DNA of 64,000 nt from Streptomyces sp. SJL17-4 (GCF_036826855.1 NZ_CP104578.1:7312501-7376500); one strand, 5' to 3'; shown: positions 25,433 through 34,727, numbered from the stretch's first letter. The notes: generated from the letters alone by a model not told the origin. Translations and numbers: made by a program.

Positions 25433-25930
25433 TCACGCGCCGGGCCCCTCGGCGGCCTCCCGGAGGCGGGCGTACTCCGCGGCCATCGTCGCCGCCGTCC
25501 AGTGCGCGTTGAGGCCGCTCGGGTTGGGCAGCGCCCAGATCCGGGTGGATCCGATCATGCGTTCCTGCGGCCCGATGGCGGCCTTCGGCTCGCCGAACGC
25601 CGTGCGGTACGCGGTGACACCGACGACCGCGAGCCAGCGGGGCGCGAGCCGCTCCACCTTCGCGGTCAGGACCCGCCCGCCCTCCCGGTACTCCTCCCGG
25701 GTCAGCTCGTCGGCCCGCGCGGTCGCCCGCGCCACGACGTTGGTGATCCCGAGGCCGTACGTCAGGAGCTCCTCCTGCTCGTCCGGCCGCAGCTGCCTCG
25801 GCGTGAACCCGGACAGGTGGAGCACCGGCCAGAAGCGGTTGCCGGGACGGGCGAAATGATGACCCGTCGCGGCCGTCATGAGACCCGGGTTGATCCCGCA
25901 GAACAACACCGAGAGGCCGCCCGCCACCAC
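25433..25930 (-). CDS. mug: G/T(U)-mismatch-specific uracil-DNA glycosylase
   Basis: 165 residues from GTG 25930. The Mug/TDG active-site motif GINPGL is in LFCGINPGLMTAATGHHFARPGNRFW, and the second motif is LPNPSGLNAHW. It excises uracil or thymine from G mismatches in base excision repair. E. coli Mug starts at an equivalent place. The frame, however, remains open upstream with plausible residues (FTQAELEAARDRVVPD) to a CTG at 25996 that overlaps the purB stop as CTGA. A longer, non-AUG start is therefore possible. Confidence 0.9.
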   Translation of the reverse strand: MVAGGLSVLFCGINPGLMTAATGHHFARPGNRFWPVLHLSGFTPRQLRPDEQEELLTYGLGITNVVARATARADELTREEYREGGRVLTAKVERLAPRWLAVVGVTAYRTAFGEPKAAIGPQERMIGSTRIWALPNPSGLNAHWTAATMAAEYARLREAAEGPGA

Positions 25931-25992
25931 GTCGGGAACGACGCGGTCACGAGCGGCCTCCAGCTCTGCCTGGGTGAACCGGGGGCTCCCGG

Positions 25993-27435
25993 TCAGAGGA
26001 TCGCCCCGGGGGCGTAGGCGGCGGCCTCCGGGTGCTGCTTGAGGATCTCCTCGATACGGGAGACCACGGACGCCACCTGGTCGGCGGCGGCGCCGGTGAA
26101 GGACAGCTTGTCCGCCATCAGCTCGTCGAGCTGCGCCCGGTCCAGCGGGATGCGCTCGTCGTCGGCCAGCTTGTCGAGGAGCTCGTTCTGCACGGTGCCC
26201 TGCTCGCGCATGGCGAGGGCGGAGGCGACGGCGTTCTCCTTGATGGCCTCGTGGGCGACCTCACGGCCGACCCCGGCGCGCACGGCGCCCATGAGGACCT
26301 TGGTGGTCGCCAGGAAGGGCAGGTAGCGGTCGAGCTCGCGGGCGACGACGGCCGGGAAGGCACCGAACTCGTCGAGCACGGTGAGGAAGGTCTCCAGGAG
26401 ACCGTCGAGCGCGAAGAACGCGTCGGGCAGCGCGACCCGGCGGACCACCGAGCAGGAGACGTCGCCCTCGTTCCACTGGTCGCCCGCCAGCTCGCCGGTC
26501 ATCGAGGCGTAACCGCGCAGGATGACCATCAGGCCGTTGACACGCTCGCAGGAGCGGGTGTTCATCTTGTGCGGCATCGCCGAGGAGCCGACCTGGCCGG
26601 GCTTGAAGCCCTCGGTGACCAGCTCGTGGCCGGCCATCAGGCGGATCGTCTTGGCGATCGACGACGGCGCGGCGGCCAGCTGCACCAGCGAGGTGACCAC
26701 GTCGTAGTCGAGCGAGCGCGGGTAGACCTGGCCGACCGAGGTGAAGGCGTGGGCGAAGCCGAGGTGCCCGGCGATCCGCTGCTCCAGGTCGGCCAGCTTG
26801 CCGGCGTCGCCGCCGAGCAGGTCCAGCATGTCCTGTGCGGTGCCGACCGGGCCCTTGATGCCGCGCAGCGGGTAGCGGCCGAGCAGCTCCTCCAGGCGGG
26901 CGTAGGCCACGAGCAGCTCGTCCGCCGCCGTCGCGAACCGCTTGCCGAGGGTGGTCGCCTGGGCGGCGACGTTGTGCGAGCGGCCCGCCATGACCAGCTC
27001 CGCGTACTCGGCGGAGAGCTTGCCGAGGCGGCCGAGGACGGCGACCGTACGGTCCCGCATCAGCTCCAGGGAGAGCCGGATCTGCAGCTGCTCGACGTTC
27101 TCGGTGAGGTCGCGCGAGGTCATGCCCTTGTGGACGTGCTCGTGGCCGGCGAGGGCGTTGAACTCCTCGATCCGGGCCTTCACGTCGTGCCGGGTGACCT
27201 TCTCGCGCTCGGCGATGGAGCCGAGGTCGACCTGGTCGAGCACGCGCTCGTAGTCGGCGAGGGCGGCGTCCGGAACCTCGATCCCGAGGTCCTTCTGCGC
27301 ACGCAGCACGGCGAGCCAGAGCTGACGCTCCAGCTTCACCTTCTGCTCGGGGGACCAGAGGACGGCGAGCTCCGCGGAGGCGTAGCGGCCGGCCAGAACG
27401 TTGGGGATGCGGGGCTTCGCAGTCACAGCAGTCAC
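25993..27435 (-). CDS. purB: Adenylosuccinate lyase
   Basis: 480 residues. It catalyses two steps of purine synthesis: SAICAR to AICAR and adenylosuccinate to AMP, each releasing fumarate. The fumarase/aspartase superfamily signature GSSAMPHKMN is present, with HEHVHKGMTSRDLTEN and the catalytic-loop region intact. The start is GTG 27435; a second GTG at 27426 is possible. A TAAACT-like -10 lies just upstream on the minus strand. It is likely co-transcribed with mug, whose frame abuts its stop. Confidence 0.96.
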   Translation of the reverse strand: MTAVTAKPRIPNVLAGRYASAELAVLWSPEQKVKLERQLWLAVLRAQKDLGIEVPDAALADYERVLDQVDLGSIAEREKVTRHDVKARIEEFNALAGHEHVHKGMTSRDLTENVEQLQIRLSLELMRDRTVAVLGRLGKLSAEYAELVMAGRSHNVAAQATTLGKRFATAADELLVAYARLEELLGRYPLRGIKGPVGTAQDMLDLLGGDAGKLADLEQRIAGHLGFAHAFTSVGQVYPRSLDYDVVTSLVQLAAAPSSIAKTIRLMAGHELVTEGFKPGQVGSSAMPHKMNTRSCERVNGLMVILRGYASMTGELAGDQWNEGDVSCSVVRRVALPDAFFALDGLLETFLTVLDEFGAFPAVVARELDRYLPFLATTKVLMGAVRAGVGREVAHEAIKENAVASALAMREQGTVQNELLDKLADDERIPLDRAQLDELMADKLSFTGAAADQVASVVSRIEEILKQHPEAAAYAPGAIL

Positions 27436-27543
27436 GTGGACAGAGTTTACTGGCGATTTCTGCAGGCCAGCGCCACCGTCCGACCTGGAGTTTGCTACGA
27501 GACGCAGCTCACGGCCGCCGCTCCCGAAAGGTGCCCCGAAGGG

Positions 27544-28326
27544 CTACGGCTTCGTCGGCGGCTCGTACGGCAGCAGCTCCGGGCGCTTGGGCGCGCGGCC
27601 GTCGCCCGAGGAGCGGCCGGTGAGGCGCCGCCCGATCCACGGTCCCAGGTGCTCCCTGGCGAACCGGGCGTCCGCCACCCGGCGGCTCGCCCAGCGCGGC
27701 AGCGGGGTCGGGGGCGGCGGTGTCCGCCAGTCCTCCTCGGGTGCCAGGCCCAGCGTCTGCCACACGGCCTCGGCGACCCGCCGGTGCCCGTCGGCGGTGA
27801 GGTGGAGCCGGTCCACGTCCCACAGCCGGGGGTCGGCGAGCGAGGGGGCGCTGTACAGGTCGACGACCAGCGCCCCGTGCCGGGCGGCGAGTTCGTCGAC
27901 GTGTGCGAACAGCTCCTCCATCCGGGGGCGGAAGCGCTCCAGGACCGGCCCGTTCCGGCCGGGGCTGCGCATCAGGACCAGCTGCCCGCAGGAGGGGGCG
28001 AGCCGTTCGACGGCTTCGGTGAGCAGTCCGCGCACCCGCCCCATGTCGACCTTGGGCCGCAGGGTGTCGTTGAGCCCGCCGACGAGCGTCACGACGTCCG
28101 CCTTCATCGCGGCGGCCGTCTCGACCTGTTCCTCGACGATCTGGCCGATGAGCTTGCCGCGTACGGCGAGGTTGGCGTACCGGAAGTCGGGGGTGCGGGC
28201 GGCCAGCCGGTCCGCGAGGACATCGGCCCAGCCCCGGTAGGAACCGTCGGGCTTCCGGTCCGACATCCCCTCGGTGAAGCTGTCGCCCAGGGCGACGAAA
28301 CTGTTGTACGTGGCATTGATCTCCAT
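27544..28326 (-). CDS. SGNH/GDSL family hydrolase
   Basis: 260 residues starting MEINATYNSFVALGDSFTEGM. The GDSL block has the nucleophile Ser, GGLNDTL gives the block III Gly/Asn, and DRLHLTADGH provides the Asp-x-x-His of block V. No signal peptide, so a cytoplasmic esterase or acylhydrolase. ATG 28326 is used; the longer frame reads through the palindrome and terminator upstream. The tail is Pro/Arg-rich. A 16-bp palindrome 11 bp upstream of the start codon suggests specific repression. Confidence 0.9.
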   Translation of the reverse strand: MEINATYNSFVALGDSFTEGMSDRKPDGSYRGWADVLADRLAARTPDFRYANLAVRGKLIGQIVEEQVETAAAMKADVVTLVGGLNDTLRPKVDMGRVRGLLTEAVERLAPSCGQLVLMRSPGRNGPVLERFRPRMEELFAHVDELAARHGALVVDLYSAPSLADPRLWDVDRLHLTADGHRRVAEAVWQTLGLAPEEDWRTPPPPTPLPRWASRRVADARFAREHLGPWIGRRLTGRSSGDGRAPKRPELLPYEPPTKP

Positions 28327-28337
28327 GGCGGAGAGAT

Positions 28338-28353
28338 CATACCGCGCGGTATG
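28338..28353. promoter_or_regulatory. 16-bp perfect palindrome upstream of the SGNH hydrolase gene
   Basis: CATACCGCGCGGTATG, centred 19 bp upstream of the hydrolase ATG, where it would overlap a short leader or the promoter. Half-site CGGTATG resembles TetR-family (including ArpA-like) half-sites, but the spacing is shorter than in ArpA operators. No regulator gene is adjacent. Confidence 0.5.
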
Positions 28354-28377
28354 CGCGGCGTGCCGTCCGCCCGAGTC

Positions 28378-28407
28378 GAGAGGCCCCGGGACATCCCGGG
28401 GCCTCTC
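28378..28407 (-). terminator. Intrinsic terminator of the CNNM gene pair
   Basis: Perfect 14-bp stem GAGAGGCCCCGGGA / TCCCGGGGCCTCTC with a 2-nt centre. It lies 72 bp beyond the stop of the gene at 28480-29499 and upstream of the SGNH promoter region. Confidence 0.85.
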
Positions 28408-28479
28408 GGTGCCTTCAGCCGGCGCTACGGCTCTCGCGCTGTTCACGTGGTGCCACGGCGCGATGCCGTTCACGCGGTG

Positions 28480-29499
28480 CTACGGCGCCGCCGGGCGGCC
28501 CACCAGCTCCCGCAGCACGTCCTCCATCGTCACGAGGCCGGCCGGCTCGTCGTCCTCGTCGAGCACCGCCGCCAGATGCGTCCGGCTGCGGCGCATCGCC
28601 GTCAGCACGTCGTCCAGCGGTGTGGCCGCCCGGACCCGGGCGACCGGCCGCAGCGCGGACACCGGGAACGGCTCGTCGCGCGGCGAGACGTCCAGGGCGT
28701 CCTTGACGTGCAGATAGCCCAGGATCCTGCGCTTCTCGTCGACCACCGGGAAGCGCGAGTAGCCCGTCCGCGCCGACAGCGCCTCCAGCTCCTCAGCGGT
28801 GGTGCCCAGCTGCGCGTACACGACCTTCTCCGCCGGCATCACGACATCCCGTACGGGACGGCGGCCCAGCTCCAGGGCGTCGTGCAGCCGCTCCGCGGCC
28901 CGGTCGTCGAGAAGCCCCGCGTCACCGGCGTCGGTGACCATCCGGGCCAGCTCGTCGTCCGAGAACGTCGCCGAGACCTCGTCCTTGGTCTCCACCCGCA
29001 ACAGCTTGAGCAGCGCGTTGGCGAAGGCGTTGATCGCGAAGATCACGGGCCGCAGCGCCCGCGCGAACGTCACGAGCGGCGGGCCGAGCAGCAGCGCCGT
29101 ACGCGTCGGCTCGGCCAGCGCGATGTTCTTCGGCACCATCTCGCCCAGCAGCATGTGCAGATACGTGGCCACGCTCAGCGCGATCACGAACGAGATCGGG
29201 TGGACCAGGCCGTGCGGCACGCCCACCGCGTCGAAGACCGGTTCGAGCAGGTGCGCGATGGCGGGCTCGGCGACGATGCCGAGCACCAGGGTGCAGAGCG
29301 TGATGCCGAGCTGCGCCGCGGCGAGCAGCGCGGAGACGTGTTCGAGACCCCAGATGACGCTGCGCGCCCGCCGGTTCCCGTCCTCGGCCAGCGGCTCGAT
29401 CTGGCTGCGGCGCACCGAGATCAGGGCGAACTCGGCGCCGACGAAGAAGGCGTTGACGACCAGGGTCAGCAGACCGATCAACAACTGGATGACGGTCAT
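28480..29499 (-). CDS. CNNM/CBS-domain membrane protein (hemolysin C/CorC-like), short paralogue
   Basis: 339 residues. The N-terminal CNNM (DUF21) domain has about four membrane segments (LLIGLLTLVVNAFFVGAEFALISVRR...; LLGEMVPKNIALAEP). A CBS pair follows (MVTDAGDAGLL...; AAVLDEDDEPAGLVTMEDVL). It lacks the CorC/HlyC C-terminal domain of its neighbour. By family it takes part in Mg2+ (or Na+/Mg2+) transport or homeostasis. The start ATG overlaps the stop of the upstream paralogue as ATGA (29496-29499), so the two are translationally coupled and may form a heteromer. Confidence 0.9.
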   Translation of the reverse strand: MTVIQLLIGLLTLVVNAFFVGAEFALISVRRSQIEPLAEDGNRRARSVIWGLEHVSALLAAAQLGITLCTLVLGIVAEPAIAHLLEPVFDAVGVPHGLVHPISFVIALSVATYLHMLLGEMVPKNIALAEPTRTALLLGPPLVTFARALRPVIFAINAFANALLKLLRVETKDEVSATFSDDELARMVTDAGDAGLLDDRAAERLHDALELGRRPVRDVVMPAEKVVYAQLGTTAEELEALSARTGYSRFPVVDEKRRILGYLHVKDALDVSPRDEPFPVSALRPVARVRAATPLDDVLTAMRRSRTHLAAVLDEDDEPAGLVTMEDVLRELVGRPAAP

Positions 29500-30860
29500 C
29501 GGCCGGCCTCCCCGGTCTCGTCCCGGTGCTCTCCGTGCTCTCCGTGCTGCTCGTACGACGCGGGGGCGTGCAGCAGCACGCGCGCGGCGCGGCGGCCCGA
29601 GGCGTCCACCACGTCGAGCCGCCAGCCGTCCAGCTCCACGCTGTCGCCGACGGCCGGGATACGGCCCAGCTCATGGGCGACGAAGCCCGCGAGCGTCTCG
29701 TACGGGCCGTCCGGCACCCGGAGGCCGATCACCTCGACCTGGTCGGTACGGGCGGCGCCGTCGGCGGACCAGAGCGTACGCCCCTCCGCGTCCTCGCCCG
29801 CCCGCGCCAGGTCCGGCGTCTCGTGCGGGTCGTGCTCGTCGCGCACCTCGCCGACGACCTCCTCGACGATGTCCTCCAGGGTGGCGACCCCGGCGGTACC
29901 GCCGTACTCGTCGATGACCACGGCCATCGTCTGCTTCCCGGACAGCCGGTCGAGGAGCCGGTCCACGGTCAGGGTCTCGGGGACGAGCAGCGGCTCGCGC
30001 AGCAGCTCGCCGATCCGGCGGTGGCGCCGCTCCTCGGCCGGTATGGCCAGGACGTCCTTGATGTGCGCGATGCCGACGACCGCGTCGAGGCTGCCCCGGT
30101 AGACGGGGAAGCGGGAGAGGCCGGTGGCCCGGGTCGCGTTGGCGACGTCCTCGGCGGTGGCCTGCACGTCGAGCGCGGTGACCTGCACGCGGGGCGTCAT
30201 CACGTTCTCCGCGGTGAGCTCCGCCAGGTTGAGGGTACGGACGAACAGCTCGGCCGTGTCCGCCTCCAGGGCGCCCTCCTTCGCGGAGTGCCGGGCGAGC
30301 GCCACCAGCTCCTGCGGGGAGCGCGCCGACGCGAGTTCCTCGGTCGGCTCCATGCCGAGACGGCGCAGGATCCGGTTCGCGGTGTTGTTGAGGTGGCTGA
30401 TCAGCGGCTTGAAGGCGGCGGTGAAGATCCGCTGCGGGGTGGCGACCACCTTCGCGACCGCGAGGGGCGAGGAGATCGCCCAGTTCTTGGGGACCAGCTC
30501 GCCGACCACCATCAGGACGACGGTCGACAGGGCGGTGCCCAGGACCAGCGCCACGGACGAGGCGACCGCGGCGGAGAGGCCGAGGTCCTCGAGAGGACCC
30601 CGGATCAGCTTGGAGATCGACGGCTCGGACAGCATGCCGACGACCAGGTTGGTGACGGTGATGCCGAGCTGGGCGCCGGAGAGCTGGAAGGTCAGCGACC
30701 TGACGGCCTTGAGCGCTCCCGCCGCGCCGCGCTCGCCGCGCTCCGCGGCGTCCTCGAGCTCGCGCCGCTCGACCGTCGTCAGCGAGAACTCGGCCGCGAC
30801 GAACGCTCCGCACAGGACGGAGAGGAGGAGCGCCAGGAGGAGCAGAAGCACTTCGGTCAT
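29496..30860 (-). CDS. CNNM/CBS/CorC-HlyC membrane protein, long paralogue
   Basis: 454 residues. The CNNM domain (VLLLLLALLLSVLCGAFVAAEFSLTTVERR; VVGELVPKNWAISSP), two CBS repeats (MTPRVQVTALDVQA; MAVVIDEYGGTAGVATLEDIVEEVVG) and the C-terminal transporter-associated domain are all present. It is the first gene of a two-gene operon with the shorter paralogue. The role is inferred as divalent cation transport or efflux at the cytoplasmic membrane; the older hemolysin label is historical. Confidence 0.92.
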   Translation of the reverse strand: MTEVLLLLLALLLSVLCGAFVAAEFSLTTVERRELEDAAERGERGAAGALKAVRSLTFQLSGAQLGITVTNLVVGMLSEPSISKLIRGPLEDLGLSAAVASSVALVLGTALSTVVLMVVGELVPKNWAISSPLAVAKVVATPQRIFTAAFKPLISHLNNTANRILRRLGMEPTEELASARSPQELVALARHSAKEGALEADTAELFVRTLNLAELTAENVMTPRVQVTALDVQATAEDVANATRATGLSRFPVYRGSLDAVVGIAHIKDVLAIPAEERRHRRIGELLREPLLVPETLTVDRLLDRLSGKQTMAVVIDEYGGTAGVATLEDIVEEVVGEVRDEHDPHETPDLARAGEDAEGRTLWSADGAARTDQVEVIGLRVPDGPYETLAGFVAHELGRIPAVGDSVELDGWRLDVVDASGRRAARVLLHAPASYEQHGEHGEHRDETGEAGR

Positions 30861-31069
30861 CGGTTCACCTCCGTCCCATGATCAGTCAGGGGGAGAGGGA
30901 TCGCTCGATGTCGTTCGTCGAAGCATGTGCTGTCGGAAGCAGTGCTACTGGGAGGCTCGCCCATGGGCGGACGCTCACACCTTTCGGTCGTCGGGTCGTC
31001 TGGATGAGAGACCATGGTAAAGGACCGGCAAAACGGCCGGGTGACGGCTCCCGGCGAGACGCCCGCGGA

Positions 31070-31495
31070 TCAGTGCGTGAGCGGCTTCACCCAGCGGCGC
31101 CAGTGGTCCTCGCGCCCGTACCCGGCCGCCGTCCACAGCCGCTGTCCCGTCTCGTTCGCCTCCAGGACCATGGCGTCCACCCGCCGACCGCCGAGCGCGA
31201 CGAACCGTTCCTCGGCCGCGCGCAGCAGCGCGGTGGAGATCCCCCGGCGACGGTACGGGGGCAGGACCGCGAGGCGGTAGAGGGAGGCGCGCCAGCCGTC
31301 CCAGCCGGCGATCACCGAGCCGACGATCCGGTCGCCGGCGACCGCCAGGAGGAGCGCCTCGGGGTCGCGTTCGACGAGCCGGGTCACCCCGTGCACGTCG
31401 TCCGAGATGGAGGTCCCCTCGGCGGACTCCTTCCAGAAGGCCAGCACGGCCTCGGCGTCGTCGGGCGTGGCGGCACGTATCTGCATATCGATCAT
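31070..31495 (-). CDS. GNAT family N-acetyltransferase
   Basis: 141 residues beginning MIDMQIRAATPDDAEAVLAFW (start ATG 31495; ATG 31486 also possible). The acetyl-CoA binding motif is LAVLPPYRRRGISTALLRAAEERF, and the late strand-helix ANETGQRLWTAAGYGRED is typical. The acceptor substrate is unknown. A longer frame upstream is antisense to the methyltransferase and is rejected. Confidence 0.88.
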   Translation of the reverse strand: MIDMQIRAATPDDAEAVLAFWKESAEGTSISDDVHGVTRLVERDPEALLLAVAGDRIVGSVIAGWDGWRASLYRLAVLPPYRRRGISTALLRAAEERFVALGGRRVDAMVLEANETGQRLWTAAGYGREDHWRRWVKPLTH

Positions 31496-31559
31496 GTACC
31501 GGATCCGATCACGCGCGGCCGCGCCGTCGCCAGGATTTCCGTTCCGTGGGACGGCGCCC

Positions 31560-32225
31560 CTACCGCCGGGCCGCGCCCAGGACACAGGGCGAGGAGGGCA
31601 GCCGCGGCCCCTTCTCCGGCACGTCGAACGAGCGGTACGGGCCCAGGGTGAAGCCGGCCGCCTCGATCGCCGCGAGCGGGGCGCGGGAGGTGTGGCAGCC
31701 GCCGAAGAGCAGCGGCCAGACCGTCCGGTCGAGACCCCGCTGTACGCGCGCGAGGCCGGGTGTGTCGGCCACACCGTGCTCGAAGAACCGCAGCTCGGCG
31801 CCGGGGCGCAGCACCCGGTGCAGCTCGGCGAGGGACTGCGGGAGGTTCCGTACCGTACAAAGGACGAGCGAGGCGACACCCACGTCGAAGGAGCCGTCCT
31901 CCATCGGCAGCGCCTCGGCCGTGTCGGGCAGCACCGTCACCGGGACCGGGGCCCGCGGTGCCGCCTCCTGGGCCAGCCGCCGGAGCCGGGCCTCCGGTTC
32001 GAGGGCCACCACCTCGGTGACGCCGGCCGGGTAGTGCGAGAAGTTCAGCCCGTTGCCCGCCCCGATCTCGATCACCCGGCCGGACAGCCCGGCGAGCAGT
32101 TCCGTCCGCAGTTCGGCGAGTCCGCCCTTGGTGTCGGCGGACACGCTGAAGCGGGCGTAGAAACGGGCGAACAGCGGGTGGTGGACGCGGGGTGAGGCGG
32201 GGGACGGAGCGTTCGGCGGTGTCAT
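31560..32225 (-). CDS. Class I SAM-dependent methyltransferase
   Basis: 221 residues. Motif I is VIEIGAGNGLNFSHYP; motif II/post-I is VVALEPEARLRRLA; motif III is LAELHRVLRPGAELRFFEHG. This matches the UbiE/methyltransferase-11 type acting on small molecules or lipids. It follows a VOC-type gene by 10 bp on the same strand, so the two are probably one transcript. Confidence 0.9.
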   Translation of the reverse strand: MTPPNAPSPASPRVHHPLFARFYARFSVSADTKGGLAELRTELLAGLSGRVIEIGAGNGLNFSHYPAGVTEVVALEPEARLRRLAQEAAPRAPVPVTVLPDTAEALPMEDGSFDVGVASLVLCTVRNLPQSLAELHRVLRPGAELRFFEHGVADTPGLARVQRGLDRTVWPLLFGGCHTSRAPLAAIEAAGFTLGPYRSFDVPEKGPRLPSSPCVLGAARR

Positions 32226-32235
32226 CGGATCCTCC

Positions 32236-32580
32236 TCAGCCCGTCACGAAGCAGAACTCGTTGCCCTCCGGGTCCCGCATGACCTGGAACGCACCCTGCT
32301 CGTCCGTCACGAGGCCGCCGACCCGGGACGCGCCCGCGGGCAGTGCCGCGTCGGCGGCCAGGACCGGGTCCTCGACCTCCAGGTCGAGATGGACGCGGTT
32401 CTTCACGGCCTTGCCCTCCGGCACCTGCTGGAAGGCGAGCCGGACGAAATCCGGCGGGTCCACGTACGACCAGTCGGTACTCCGGTCGACCGGAGTACCG
32501 CCGAGGAGCCCTGCCCAGAACCGGACCAGAGCGGCCGGATCGGCACAGTCGAAGACGATCTCCTGAACGTGAGCGCGCAT
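32236..32580 (-). CDS. VOC family protein (glyoxalase-like)
   Basis: 114 residues: IVFDCADPAALVRFWAGLLGG at the start and MRDPEGNEFCFVTG at the end, with NRVHLDLEV in the middle. It is closely similar in pattern to the second VOC protein at 59957-60424 (NRVHLDLKV; QDPEGNEFCLV), so the two are paralogues. Substrate unknown. It sits immediately upstream of the methyltransferase gene. Confidence 0.88.
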   Translation of the reverse strand: MRAHVQEIVFDCADPAALVRFWAGLLGGTPVDRSTDWSYVDPPDFVRLAFQQVPEGKAVKNRVHLDLEVEDPVLAADAALPAGASRVGGLVTDEQGAFQVMRDPEGNEFCFVTG

Positions 32581-32677
32581 GCCTCCAGCCTACGGAGTGA
32601 GGGCACGCGCGTCCCTCGCTACGAGACCCTTCGCGTGCCTCGCTGCGAGACCCCCGCGTCGTGCCTCACCCCGTGCC

Positions 32678-33412
32678 TCACGAAGCTCCCGCGTACGGCT
32701 CCGTGAACCGCTCCCGGAACGCCTCCGCGTCCCACGTGCCGCCGAGCGCGGGAGCCAGCCAGCCGCCCGCCGCCGCCCGGAACTCCGCCGGGTCGAGCGA
32801 ACCCGACCCCTCCGGTACGGCCCCGAGGAGCGGCGCGCCCGCCTCCCGCGGCAGGTCCGCCAGGTTGCAGCGCATCGCCAGGTCCGGCGCGTCCGGCCAG
32901 CCGCCGATCACCACGCCCAGCTGCGCGATCCCGCGCGCCCGCAGCGCCTCCGCCGTCAGGCTCGTGGAGTTGAGCGTCCCCAGACCGGCCGGGACCACCA
33001 CGAGGACCGGCGCGCCGAGCAGCGCCGCCGCGTCCGCGAGGGTGCCGCCCTCCTCGTCGAAGCGGACGAGCAGCCCGCCCGCGCCCTCCACCAGGACCAG
33101 GTCGTGCTCGGCGGCGAGCTTCCGAGCGGCCTCGGCGACCTCGGCGGGACCGACGGGTGCCATCCCGGCCCGCCGGGCGGCCGTCCCCGGGGCAAGCGGC
33201 TCCGGGAACCGGCCCAGCTCGGCGGAGCTGACGGCGCCGGAGAGCCGGACGACCTCGTCGGCGTCCCCGCGCTCGTCCGGCCCGACGCCGGTCTGGGCGG
33301 GCTTGAGCACGGCGACGGACCGGCCGGCGGCCGTGGCGACGGCGGCCACCGCCGCGGTCACGACGGTCTTGCCGATCTCGGTCCCGGTACCGCTGACGAC
33401 GATGATTCCCAC
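32678..33412 (-). CDS. bioD: Dethiobiotin synthetase
   Basis: 244 residues from GTG 33412. P-loop VSGTGTEIGKT at the N-terminus, KPAQTGV with the substrate lysine, and VEGAGGLLVRF. It closes the ureido ring of dethiobiotin from DAPA, CO2 and ATP. It is the last gene of bioB-bioA-bioD. The ribosome binding region is made of tandem GAAGAACGG units. A frame extending to 33466 would overlap bioA and is not used. Confidence 0.93.
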   Translation of the reverse strand: MGIIVVSGTGTEIGKTVVTAAVAAVATAAGRSVAVLKPAQTGVGPDERGDADEVVRLSGAVSSAELGRFPEPLAPGTAARRAGMAPVGPAEVAEAARKLAAEHDLVLVEGAGGLLVRFDEEGGTLADAAALLGAPVLVVVPAGLGTLNSTSLTAEALRARGIAQLGVVIGGWPDAPDLAMRCNLADLPREAGAPLLGAVPEGSGSLDPAEFRAAAGGWLAPALGGTWDAEAFRERFTEPYAGAS

Positions 33413-33413
33413 T

Positions 33414-33440
33414 GTTCTTCCCGTTCTTCCCGTTCTTCGG
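33414..33440 (-). repeat. Tandem 9-bp repeat forming the bioD ribosome-binding region
   Basis: Three contiguous units, GTTCTTCCC, GTTCTTCCC and GTTCTTCGG on the plus strand (minus strand GAAGAACGGGAAGAACGG...). They fill the gap between the bioA stop and the bioD GTG. The promoter-proximal GGGAAG acts as the Shine-Dalgarno sequence. Unit number could change by slippage. Confidence 0.7.
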
Positions 33441-33441
33441 G

Positions 33442-34722
33442 TCAGCCCGCGGCCGCCGCCGCGCATACCGCGGCGCAGATCCGGGCCAGGTCCTCGTCAC
33501 CCGTCACGTACGGCGGCATCGTGTAGATCAGGTCGCGGAACGGGCGTACCCACACGCCCGCCCGGACCGCGGCGCGCGTCGCCGCCGCCATGTCGACCGG
33601 GTGGTCGAGCTGGACGACGCCGATGGCGCCGAGCACCCGCACGTCGCGAACGCCCGGGAGCTCGGCGGCGGGGGCGAGACCCTCCCGCAGTCCCGTCTCG
33701 ATGCGCTTGACCTCGACCCGCCAGTCCTGCGAGAGCAGCAGGTCGATGGAGGCGAGGGCCACCGCGGAGGCCAGCGGGTTGCCCATGAAGGTCGGCCCGT
33801 GCGCCAGGACCGGGACCTCGCCCCGCGAGATTCCGTCGGCGACCCGGCTCGTGCAGAGCGTCGCCGCCATCGACAGATAGCCGCCCGTCAGGGCCTTGCC
33901 CAGGCACATCACATCGGGGGAGACGCCCACCTGATCGGCGGCGAACAGCGTCCCCGTACGTCCGAATCCGGTGGCGATCTCGTCGAACACGAGCAGCACG
34001 TCGTGCGCGTCGCAGGCCTCGCGCAGCACCCGCAGGTACTCCGGGTCGTGGAAGCGCATCCCGCCCGCGCCCTGCACCACGGGCTCCACGATGACGGCTG
34101 CCAGCTCGTGCGCGTGCTTCCCGATCTCGGTCCGCAGGAGTTCGGCGTACGACTCCTCGTACGCGGCCGGCGGGGCGTCCACGAACACCTGCGGCTGGAG
34201 TACCCCCGTCCACAGTTCGTGCATCCCGCCGTCGGGGTCGCACACGGACATCGGCTGCCAGGTGTCCCCGTGGTAGCCGCCCCGCCAGGTGAACAGGCGC
34301 TGCTTCTCGGGGCGGCTGAGCGAACGCCAGTACTGCAGGCACATCTTGACCGCGACCTCGACGGAGACGGACCCCGAGTCGCTGAGGAAGACGTGCCGCA
34401 GCGGCTCGGGGGTGATCTCGACGAGCCGGGCGGCGAGCCGGACGGCCGGTTCGTGGGTGAGACCGCCGAACATGACGTGGCTCATCCGGCCCAGCTGGCC
34501 GCTCACCGCCTCGTTGAGCACGGGGTGGTTGTAGCCGTGGACCGCGGACCACCAGGAGGACATGCCGTCGATCAACTCGGCCTGGCCCTCGGCGGGTTCG
34601 GCGAGCCGGAGGCGTACGCCGGACGCGGACTCGACGACCAGCGGATCCGTACGGCCCGGCATGGGGCCGTACGGATGCCAGACGTGCGCCCGGTCGAGGG
34701 CGAGCAGTTCGTCGTTGCGCAC
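33442..34722 (-). CDS. bioA: Adenosylmethionine-8-amino-7-oxononanoate aminotransferase
   Basis: 426 residues from GTG 34722. It converts KAPA to DAPA using SAM as amino donor. Class III aminotransferase hallmarks: WHPYGPM near the start, [27 protein letters not shown] and the PLP lysine in [10 protein letters not shown]. Only five bases separate it from the bioB stop, so it is in the same operon. Confidence 0.96.
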   Translation of the reverse strand: MRNDELLALDRAHVWHPYGPMPGRTDPLVVESASGVRLRLAEPAEGQAELIDGMSSWWSAVHGYNHPVLNEAVSGQLGRMSHVMFGGLTHEPAVRLAARLVEITPEPLRHVFLSDSGSVSVEVAVKMCLQYWRSLSRPEKQRLFTWRGGYHGDTWQPMSVCDPDGGMHELWTGVLQPQVFVDAPPAAYEESYAELLRTEIGKHAHELAAVIVEPVVQGAGGMRFHDPEYLRVLREACDAHDVLLVFDEIATGFGRTGTLFAADQVGVSPDVMCLGKALTGGYLSMAATLCTSRVADGISRGEVPVLAHGPTFMGNPLASAVALASIDLLLSQDWRVEVKRIETGLREGLAPAAELPGVRDVRVLGAIGVVQLDHPVDMAAATRAAVRAGVWVRPFRDLIYTMPPYVTGDEDLARICAAVCAAAAAG

Positions 34723-34727
34723 GGCCG

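Noticed and set aside
26032..30102. 1356-codon open frame on the plus strand
   Set aside because: It is antisense to purB, the SGNH hydrolase and both CNNM genes, all with clear motifs. Long shadow frames are expected at this GC content; its translation is low complexity.
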